NCBI GenBank assembly: GCA_014190015.1
Contig: BJFT01000007.1
Span: forward strand, 1-43,696
Source: Actinomycetes bacterium
GTDB lineage: Bacteria > Actinomycetota > Actinomycetes > Nanopelagicales > Nanopelagicaceae
DNA length: 43,696 bases
Direction of reading: 5' to 3'
Shown: in pieces, positions 37,716 to 43,696 of the stretch
How the letters are laid out: each line of letters starts with the position of its first letter
How positions within the stretch are numbered: position 1 is the stretch's first letter
Translations under genes and position numbers: made by a program
The notes under the pieces: generated by a model
Database searches by the model: none
What the model saw: the letters and a program-made list of their open reading frames with translations, nothing else
What the model was told of the DNA's origin: nothing

Positions 37716-38572
37716 CGCTTCCCCCAAATTTTGGCCGCGCAGTAGATCTTTCATCCCTTGGAAAGCTTGCGCCACAAGCGCCATCAACTGTTGCTGGTAT
37801 TTCAGTTACGCCAACGAATCTCACAACTGATTTTTTAGAGTATTCATCAACTAAAGCTGCGATTGTTTTGTGCTGGTCGCCTCGAAGCGCTGAATCAATT
37901 GCAACTCTTGCAATCATGGGTGAATTGGAATCTGAAGGCAATGGTGCATGGCGCCTTGGAAATGTAAACATTGATGAGCAGCCACAAGTTGCACAGGCGC
38001 TTCAGACAAAAACTGTTCCCTATGCAGTCGCTTTTGTTGCAGGACAACTAGTTCCGCTCTTTGAGCAGCCATATGCCAAAGAGCAGATTGCTTTAGTAAT
38101 AAATAAGGTTCTTGAACTATCTGCACAACAAGGCGTTGGTGCACCACCTGCTGAAGTAATTGAACCTGAGGAAGAAGAAGCGTTGAAGGCACTTGAAACA
38201 GGAGATTTCGCAACCGCTCAAGCTGCTTACAAGAAATTACTTGCTCGAAAGCCACAAGATGCATTCGCAAAGTTAGGCTTGGCTCAAACAGAGTTATTTA
38301 TTCGCACAGATGGTTTAAATCCAGAGACAACAAAGGCTGCGGCACAAAAAGATTCACTCGATGTGGCAGCCGCTATGGCGTGTGCGGACATAGAAATCAT
38401 TAGCGGCGAAGTTCAACCAGCATTTGATCGTTTATTGCACTGTGTTAGAAATTGTTCTGACGATGCTAAGAAGCAGGCAAAAGAACACTTGCTGGCACTA
38501 TTTGCTTTAGTAGACCCTACAGACCCACGATTGATTAAAGCACGTAGCGATTTAGCTAACGCACTCTTTTAA
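37712..38572 (+). CDS. ybbN: Thioredoxin-like TPR protein (YbbN/CnoX type) without the CxxC
   Basis: A 286-residue protein with an N-terminal thioredoxin fold (about 30-135) and C-terminal helical TPR-like repeats (about 155-286: ALETGDFATAQAAYKKLLARKPQDAFAKLGLAQ). The segment IVLCWSPRSAES takes the place of the usual WAxWCxxC, so both redox cysteines are replaced by serine; a single Cys54 remains just before. The cis-Pro is present in TVPYAVAF. E. coli CnoX/YbbN is a holdase that works with GroEL and also lacks a functional thiol pair in its relative forms, so a chaperone role is the best guess. It overlaps the DUF4032 gene by 4 nt. Confidence 0.88.
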   Translation: MTLPPNFGRAVDLSSLGKLAPQAPSTVAGISVTPTNLTTDFLEYSSTKAAIVLCWSPRSAESIATLAIMGELESEGNGAWRLGNVNIDEQPQVAQALQTKTVPYAVAFVAGQLVPLFEQPYAKEQIALVINKVLELSAQQGVGAPPAEVIEPEEEEALKALETGDFATAQAAYKKLLARKPQDAFAKLGLAQTELFIRTDGLNPETTKAAAQKDSLDVAAAMACADIEIISGEVQPAFDRLLHCVRNCSDDAKKQAKEHLLALFALVDPTDPRLIKARSDLANALF

Positions 38573-38575
38573 GAA

Positions 38576-41296
38576 TCAGCCAGAACCTTCTGTGTTGCCC
38601 GCATCGGCAGCGCGCACATCATTGATTTGATACTTATCAATCGCTTCTTGAACCAACTTAGGTTTGATTTCACCTTGAGCGGCTAATTGCTGAAGCGCTG
38701 AAATAACAATTGACTCTGCATCAACTTTAAAGTGGCGACGTAGCGCACCACGAGTATCTGAAAGACCAAAGCCATCTGTTCCAAGAGTTGTAAATGATTG
38801 CGTAACCCAAGGAGCGATTTGCTCTTGCACTGCGCGCATAAAGTCAGAAACAGCAACAACTGGACCCTTTGCACCATCTAGTTTGCGAGTGATGTAGGCG
38901 GTGCGCTGATCTTGTGGATTGAGCATGTTGTGACGATCAACTGCAAGACCATCTCGACGAAGTTCATTCCAAGAAGTAACAGACCAAACAGATGCTGCAA
39001 TATCGAAATCTTCTGCCAATAACTGCTGCGCTTTAAGCGCCCAGTTAACGCCGACACCGGAAGCCAAGAGTTGAACGTTCTTCTTGCTCTTAATTGTGGC
39101 TGGCGCGTAGAGATAAATACCGCGCAGCAGACCATCGACATCTAGGTTTTCTGGTTCTGCTGGTTGTACATATGGCTCGTTATATACGGTGAGGTAATAG
39201 AAAATGTTCTCTGAATCTGGTCCATACATACGGCGCAGACCATCTTTAACAATGTGACCAAGTTCGAAAGCAAAGGCTGGGTCATAAGAAACAACAGCTG
39301 GATTTGTTGAGGCAAGAAGATGTGAGTGACCATCCTCGTGCTGCAAACCTTCTCCATTAAGTGTTGTGCGTCCTGCGGTCGCGCCAACAACAAAACCACG
39401 CACTAGTTGATCGGCTGCTGCCCAGAAAGCATCTCCTGTGCGTTGGAAACCAAACATTGAGTAGAAGATATAAATAGGAATCATTGGTTCATCGTGTGTT
39501 GAATAAGAAGAACCAACTGCTGTAAATGAAGCAACAGATCCAGCTTCGTTAATACCTTCGTGAAGAATTACACCTTCAGTAGATTCCTTGTAAGAAAGCA
39601 TCAGTTCGCGGTCCACAGACATGTACTTCTGTCCATTTGGCGAATAAATCTTTAGCGTTGGGAAGAGTGAATCCAAACCAAAAGTGCGTGCTTCATCCGG
39701 AATAATTGGAACAAGACGTGCACCAAGGCCTGGGTCTTTGATTAAATCCTTGAGCATGCGAACGAAGGCCATCGTTGTGGCAATCTCTTGATGGCCTGAA
39801 CCGCGCTTAACTGATTCATAGGCAGAATCATCTGGTTGTGGCAAAGGCTTTGAAACACTGCGACGACGTGGAATCGAACCACCGAGTGCTTGGCGACGCT
39901 CTGCCAGGTATTTCGCTTCCACAGAATCTGCAGGTGGCTTGTAATAAGAAGGTAAGTACGCATCGAGTTTGTCATCAGTTAATGGAATCTGCAGACGATC
40001 ACGGAAGGTCAAAATATCTTCCTTAGTCATCTTCTTCATCTGGTGCGTTGAGTTGCGACCTTCGAAGTGCGAACCAAGTGTCCAGCCCTTAATTGTTTTA
40101 GCAAGAATTACTGTTGGGCGACCATTGTCTTGAACCGCTGCTGTGTAAGCGGCAAAGAGTTTGCGGTAATCATGTCCACCACGTTGTAATCCCCAAATTT
40201 GATCATCGCTCCAACTAGAAACCATTGCAGCAGTACGTGGATCGCGACCAAAGAAGTTCTCGCGAATGAATGCGCCGTTTTCTGCTTTGAAGGTCTGGTA
40301 ATCACCATCGAGTGTGGTGTTCATAAGGTTTACAAGTGCACCTTCGCGATCTTGTGCAAGAAGAGGATCCCAACCGCGACCCCAAATAACTTTAATTACG
40401 TTCCAGCCAGCGCCACCGAAGATTGATTCGAGCTCTTGAATAATCTTGCCGTTACCGCGCACAGGACCATCTAGACGTTGCAAGTTACAGTTAACAACGA
40501 ATGTGAGGTTATCTAACTTCTCACGTGTTGCTAATCCAATTGCACCGAGAGTATCTACTTCATCAACTTCGCCATCTCCAAGGAATGCCCAGACACGTTG
40601 ATCTGATGTGTCTTTGATTCCACGGTTATGTAAGTAACGATTAAAGCGTGCTTGATAAATAGCATTGATTGGACCAATACCCATTGACACTGTTGGGAAC
40701 TGCCAAAAATCTGGCATCAAACGTGGATGTGGGTATGAAGATAATCCGCCAGCATGATGTGAAAGTTCTTGGCGGAATCCATCTAATTGATCTTCAGTAA
40801 ATCGTCCTTCAAGAAATGCACGTGCATACATTCCAGGAGATGCGTGACCTTGGAAGAAGATTTGATCTCCGCCACCAGGATGATCTTGTCCGCGGAAGAA
40901 GTGGTTAAAGCCAACTTCATATAAAGCAGCAGAAGATGCATATGTAGAAATATGTCCACCGACTCCAACACCAGGGCGTTGCGCACGGTGCACGAGCATT
41001 GCAGCATTCCAACGATTAAATGCACGAATTCGTCGTTCGATTAATTCATCGCCAGGAAACTCTGGTTCGTGTGCAGGAGAAATAGTGTTGATGTAATCAG
41101 TTGTGCGAAGTGCAGATAATGGAACGCCGTTTTCGCGCGCATGCTTCAAAAGATTAAGCATTAAGTAGCGAGCACGTACCGGTCCTGCATGCTTGAGGGC
41201 TTGATCAAAGGATGCTTGCCATTCGGCGGTTTCACTTGGGTCGACATCCACCAGCTGTTCGATGATCTGGTCTGGCGCCTCAAATGTTTCGCTCAT
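38576..41296 (-). CDS. aceE: Pyruvate dehydrogenase E1 component, homodimeric
   Basis: Thiamine-pyrophosphate-dependent decarboxylation of pyruvate, feeding acetyl groups to the E2 subunit. It has 906 residues from the ATG at 41296, close to the usual 890-930. The TPP motif runs from [19 protein letters not shown] to [11 protein letters not shown] (about residues 240-285), and the transketolase-like middle domain contains [22 protein letters not shown]. The C-terminal domain includes [14 protein letters not shown] longer frame to 41374 overlaps the intergenic region and has no family support. As in Mycobacterium it lies divergent from a DUF3052 gene followed by ahpE. GAGAAT six bases before the ATG indicates a leaderless promoter, though GGAG is also present. 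No lpd or E2 gene is in the window. Confidence 0.97.
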   Translation of the reverse strand: MSETFEAPDQIIEQLVDVDPSETAEWQASFDQALKHAGPVRARYLMLNLLKHARENGVPLSALRTTDYINTISPAHEPEFPGDELIERRIRAFNRWNAAMLVHRAQRPGVGVGGHISTYASSAALYEVGFNHFFRGQDHPGGGDQIFFQGHASPGMYARAFLEGRFTEDQLDGFRQELSHHAGGLSSYPHPRLMPDFWQFPTVSMGIGPINAIYQARFNRYLHNRGIKDTSDQRVWAFLGDGEVDEVDTLGAIGLATREKLDNLTFVVNCNLQRLDGPVRGNGKIIQELESIFGGAGWNVIKVIWGRGWDPLLAQDREGALVNLMNTTLDGDYQTFKAENGAFIRENFFGRDPRTAAMVSSWSDDQIWGLQRGGHDYRKLFAAYTAAVQDNGRPTVILAKTIKGWTLGSHFEGRNSTHQMKKMTKEDILTFRDRLQIPLTDDKLDAYLPSYYKPPADSVEAKYLAERRQALGGSIPRRRSVSKPLPQPDDSAYESVKRGSGHQEIATTMAFVRMLKDLIKDPGLGARLVPIIPDEARTFGLDSLFPTLKIYSPNGQKYMSVDRELMLSYKESTEGVILHEGINEAGSVASFTAVGSSYSTHDEPMIPIYIFYSMFGFQRTGDAFWAAADQLVRGFVVGATAGRTTLNGEGLQHEDGHSHLLASTNPAVVSYDPAFAFELGHIVKDGLRRMYGPDSENIFYYLTVYNEPYVQPAEPENLDVDGLLRGIYLYAPATIKSKKNVQLLASGVGVNWALKAQQLLAEDFDIAASVWSVTSWNELRRDGLAVDRHNMLNPQDQRTAYITRKLDGAKGPVVAVSDFMRAVQEQIAPWVTQSFTTLGTDGFGLSDTRGALRRHFKVDAESIVISALQQLAAQGEIKPKLVQEAIDKYQINDVRAADAGNTEGSG

Positions 41297-41302
41297 AGAC
41301 GT

Positions 41303-41308
41303 ATTCTC
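41303..41308 (-). promoter_or_regulatory. Putative -10 (GAGAAT) of aceE
   Basis: Minus strand: GAGAAT, six bases, ATG at 41296. GGAG overlaps the hexamer nine bases from the ATG, so a leadered message cannot be excluded. Confidence 0.4.
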
Positions 41309-41394
41309 CACGTACTGGCCAGTTAGTGGAAATTGAAGCAACGAATGCGAGCAAAACACTTGCGCTCGCGCCAATCATTGTGTGGACTTAGCCC

Positions 41395-41787
41395 GTGCCA
41401 AGCAGACTGGGAGTCGCCAAAGGTGACCTCGTACTCGAGGTCGGATACGACGTTGATTGTGATGAAGAACTGCGCGCCGCAATTAAGGCAATCACAGGAA
41501 CCGAATTCTTAGATAGTGATATTCACGAAGTAGTCGATGCCGTAATTCTGTGGTGGCGAGATGGCGATGGCGATCTCGTTGATGAATTAGTAGATGCACT
41601 CACATACTTATCTGAAACGGGACCGATTTGGGTTCTGACGCCAAAGCTTGGTCGCCCGTATCACGTTGAACCAAGTGAGATTCAAGATGCTGCGCCAATC
41701 GCTGGCTTAAGCCAAACATCGACCATTCCGCTCGCCAAAGATTGGACCGCCACACGTCTAGTGGCACGTAAAGCCGGCAAACGATAA
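41395..41787 (+). CDS. DUF3052 family protein
   Basis: A 130-residue protein of the DUF3052 family, conserved in Actinobacteria beside aceE and ahpE (Rv2239c in M. tuberculosis). It is acidic, with a predicted compact alpha/beta domain: GVAKGDLVLEVGYDVD near the start, then DSDIHEVVDAVILWWRDGDGDLVDELVDAL and SETGPIWVLTPKLGRPYHVEPSEIQDAAPIAGLSQT. Function is unknown. Start is GTG at 41395; TGGACT lies six bases before it, a weaker version of the leaderless pattern. Its stop codon contains the -10-like sequence of the next gene. Confidence 0.88.
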   Translation: MPSRLGVAKGDLVLEVGYDVDCDEELRAAIKAITGTEFLDSDIHEVVDAVILWWRDGDGDLVDELVDALTYLSETGPIWVLTPKLGRPYHVEPSEIQDAAPIAGLSQTSTIPLAKDWTATRLVARKAGKR

Positions 41788-41790
41788 GTT
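41785..41790 (+). promoter_or_regulatory. Putative -10 (TAAGTT) of ahpE
   Basis: TAAGTT begins with the stop codon of the DUF3052 gene and is followed by seven bases and the ahpE ATG. No Shine-Dalgarno site is seen. Confidence 0.35.
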
Positions 41791-41797
41791 TGCGCAC

Positions 41798-42256
41798 ATG
41801 ACACTAACTATTGGCCAAGCGGCTCCAGAATTTAATTTGATGGATCAACACGGAACTCAAGTTTCACTCTCTTCATTTAAGGGAAAGAAAAACGTTGTTG
41901 TTCTCTTCTATCCATTCGCATTCTCAGGAATTTGCACAGGCGAACTCTGCGCACTTCGTGATGATCTTGCAGCATTTCAAAATGACAATGTTCAATTGTT
42001 AGCAGTCTCTTGCGATCCAATGTATGCACAACGTGCATTTGCAGAACAAGAAGGTTACAAATTCCCAGTACTCGCAGACTTCTGGCCACATGGTGCAGCA
42101 GCTAAGGCATACGGTGTTTTCAATGAAGAACGTGGCTGCGCAACACGTGGCACATTCGTAATTGATAAAGAAGGAATCCTGCGTTGGCAGGTAGTAAACG
42201 GCCTAGGCGATGCTCGTAACGTCGCTGATTACAAGGGTGCAATCGCATCTCTTTAA
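41798..42256 (+). CDS. ahpE: Peroxiredoxin, AhpE type
   Basis: Cytoplasmic thiol peroxidase of the AhpE subfamily. The 152-residue protein has the peroxidatic Cys46 in YPFAFSGICTGELC, which matches the PLAFTGICQGEL motif of M. tuberculosis AhpE, and the subfamily signature FPVLADFWPHGAAAKAYGVFNEERGCATRGTFV. Extra Cys residues at 51, 72 and in ERGCATRG could supply a resolving thiol, whereas AhpE is usually treated as a 1-Cys enzyme. Location after DUF3052 and divergent aceE is the conserved actinobacterial arrangement. Confidence 0.94.
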   Translation: MTLTIGQAAPEFNLMDQHGTQVSLSSFKGKKNVVVLFYPFAFSGICTGELCALRDDLAAFQNDNVQLLAVSCDPMYAQRAFAEQEGYKFPVLADFWPHGAAAKAYGVFNEERGCATRGTFVIDKEGILRWQVVNGLGDARNVADYKGAIASL

Positions 42257-42295
42257 TAGGTTAGACTTAGGGCTCCACTGAACGGTGGAACTTAA

Positions 42296-42370
42296 GGGTG
42301 CTTAGCTCAGTGGTAGAGCGTCTCGTTTACACCGAGAATGTCGGGGGTTCGAAACCCTCAGCGCCCACCA
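42296..42370 (+). tRNA. trnV-UAC: tRNA-Val (anticodon UAC)
   Basis: The acceptor GGGTGCT pairs with AGCGCCC (one G-U), with CCA encoded at 42368-42370. The D-arm contains TTAGCTCAGTGGTAGAGC, the anticodon arm is TCTCG-TTTACAC-CGAGA giving UAC, and the T-arm is GGGGGTTCGAAACCCTC. A small hairpin TCCAC-TGAACG-GTGGA precedes it. It is the last core feature before an AT-rich gene of unknown origin. Confidence 0.96.
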
Positions 42371-42380
42371 GCAATTCTTT

Positions 42381-43619
42381 TTAGAGGTTTTGTGCGTCCT
42401 TCAATATGTATGGAATTGCTATATTCATATAAAAGCTGTCAACTTCCATTCCGAATAAAGCCGCAAATTCTTTTCTCCAATCATTATTTCTACTATTTAT
42501 CCACCACTGCACGAATTTTTCATGTCCATGCTCGGAAATAAGTATTTCTGTCATTAAAGAACCGGCACTATATCCAAAATACAACGGTTCGGCACAAACT
42601 CTAAAATCTGACTCGGATTTCCTCAATAGATCTAAGAGTTCTGTTTCGGATTTCCCAGATAAGGCTTTCTTCAAATTCAACATCGCTAACCAATTTTTTC
42701 TTAGTTCCGCGTACTCGACTTCAGGATTTCCTAATTTGCTTGCAGAAAGAGCGTTTCCATAAAATACTGCGGACCCTTCAGTTGACCAACATGGAATTCG
42801 TCCATTACGAGCTCCTGTAAGCCCAATCTGGATTACGTGAACATACTCGTGACTAATCGTACTTTTTGCCCACGCTGGTTGCTGAGAATTATCTTTTCCA
42901 ATTACAAAATACAATACTGAATTAGTAGTTGGATTTTCATCTGCGTCAAAAATCATCATTTGCGTGTTATTTTGATTTTTTATTTGATCGTATCTCCACC
43001 GAGGAAGTGAGTATGAGTGCTTCGCAAATTGCTCATTAAGCCAATCAGAGTCTCCCGGTAGCGCAATTGCCGCTGGTAGTACCACTTTAGGATCATAAAA
43101 GTTACTCCAAAATTGAGCGTTCTCCATGATTGTAGTTGGTAGCAATTCCACAAATAATTTATTTGAATCTTTTGCAATGGCTAAATCAATCTTGAGATTT
43201 GAGTTTGTGGCATTCTTTAATCGTGCATTAATACTTTGCAAGGCCTTTGTTGCGGTTGAGGAGAGTTGTGTTTTTTGAATTAGTTTGACTCTAAATCCAA
43301 TCCCTGATGCTGAAAAACCCTGGGCTCCGACGGTATCAGACTGATATTTCCAAGGTTTTGGTAGCGGATCTTGATCCTTTTGTTTTAAAAAAGTTGCAAG
43401 CACTCCTTTTTTCCCTAGAACTTTATTGCAAGGCATTCCATAGGTATAAATTTGGTAATTTCCCTTTGGAAATTTAACTCCTGCGATTACCTCATTCTTG
43501 CTGTTTTTGTAAATTCCACACGGCGTGCCTTGTTCAGAAGCAATCGAAGTTGAGGCGGAGAGCTGAGATGAAAGTAGAAGTGGTGTAATCACCAGCAAGG
43601 TAATTAGGCGCTTTTTCAC
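42381..43619 (-). CDS. Putative secreted zinc metallopeptidase (HExxH, gluzincin-like)
   Basis: Not assigned to a named family. The 412-residue protein begins with a signal peptide (MKKRLITLLVITPLLLSS, likely cut near residue 25-28). It has the zinc motif HEYVH at 257-261, preceded by STIS, and a Glu at 281 in WSTEGSAVFYG. HExxH followed about 20 residues later by Glu in a Glu-Gly context is the arrangement of MA-clan gluzincin peptidases. Cys34, Cys64, Cys277 and a later Cys in FRVCAEPL may form disulfides. The gene looks richer in AT and uses more AAA, AAT and TTT codons than the core genes before it, and it starts directly after the tRNA-Val on the opposite strand. Activity and target are inference. 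Confidence 0.75.
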   Translation of the reverse strand: MKKRLITLLVITPLLLSSQLSASTSIASEQGTPCGIYKNSKNEVIAGVKFPKGNYQIYTYGMPCNKVLGKKGVLATFLKQKDQDPLPKPWKYQSDTVGAQGFSASGIGFRVKLIQKTQLSSTATKALQSINARLKNATNSNLKIDLAIAKDSNKLFVELLPTTIMENAQFWSNFYDPKVVLPAAIALPGDSDWLNEQFAKHSYSLPRWRYDQIKNQNNTQMMIFDADENPTTNSVLYFVIGKDNSQQPAWAKSTISHEYVHVIQIGLTGARNGRIPCWSTEGSAVFYGNALSASKLGNPEVEYAELRKNWLAMLNLKKALSGKSETELLDLLRKSESDFRVCAEPLYFGYSAGSLMTEILISEHGHEKFVQWWINSRNNDWRKEFAALFGMEVDSFYMNIAIPYILKDAQNL

Positions 43620-43696
43620 AATTTGACTTTAATATAATCCGAGTACTTTTTAAATAGGTAGATATAAGAATTCACGCTTTCCTACTTCATATTTCT

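Noticed and set aside
41297-41374. N-terminal extension of aceE
   Set aside because: It covers the divergent promoter region and does not match AceE N-termini; MSETFE from 41296 does.

Overview
This window looks like the chromosome of a small-genome, low-to-moderate GC free-living actinobacterium, most like the freshwater acI lineage (Nanopelagicales, for example Planktophila or Nanopelagicus). The assignment is inference. It rests on actinobacterial gene orders (argS-lysA-hom-thrC-thrB-rho-rpmE-prfA-prmC-tsaC-glyA-wecA-atp operon; aceE next to a DUF3052 gene and ahpE), actinobacterial protein types (homodimeric AceE, Asp-type MurA, Rho with an Arg/Asp-rich insert, DUF4032), AT-rich codon use and very short intergenic gaps. 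No insertion sequence, prophage, CRISPR array or rRNA is visible.

Layout. 1-1773 holds a HlyIII-type membrane protein (cut by the window edge) and an MFS transporter, both on the minus strand, followed by tRNA-Leu(UAG). 2012-6328 is a xylose module: xylA on the plus strand converging on a minus-strand xylF-xylG-xylH ABC importer. It has a LacI-like palindrome before xylF and a 13-bp GC-rich hairpin between xylF and xylG. 6523-12884 carries argS-lysA and hom-thrC-thrB (arginyl-tRNA, lysine and threonine synthesis). 13023-18865 carries rho, rpmE, prfA, prmC, a strongly divergent tsaC-like gene and glyA, with leader hairpins before rho and rpmE and a UUCG-capped terminator after rpmE. 18875-27505 is wecA, two small AtpI/AtpZ-like membrane proteins and the full F-type ATP synthase operon atpBEFHAGDC, whose epsilon subunit lacks the C-terminal helical domain.

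27526-41296 is a chain of housekeeping and less known genes: glpX and murA; a PduO-type cobalamin adenosyltransferase; an ABC-2 exporter whose operon ends in a secreted Lys-rich six-Cys protein; a small zinc-finger-like protein; an aldehyde dehydrogenase divergent from an alpha/beta hydrolase; an AI-2E family membrane protein divergent from a DUF4032 kinase-like protein and a Cys-less thioredoxin/TPR protein; and aceE. 41395-42370 holds DUF3052, ahpE and tRNA-Val(UAC). Beyond that tRNA, an AT-rich gene encodes a secreted HExxH protein unlike its neighbours.

A window-wide regulatory theme stands out. Many first genes of transcription units have a TANNNT or NAGAAT hexamer exactly 6 or 7 nt before the start codon, the signature of leaderless transcription, while operon-internal genes tend to use Shine-Dalgarno sites or stop/start overlaps. 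I found no clearly new multi-gene system. The best leads are the divergent TsaC, the leaderless promoter pattern, the secreted HExxH protein beside tRNA-Val and the ABC-2/six-Cys secreted protein operon.
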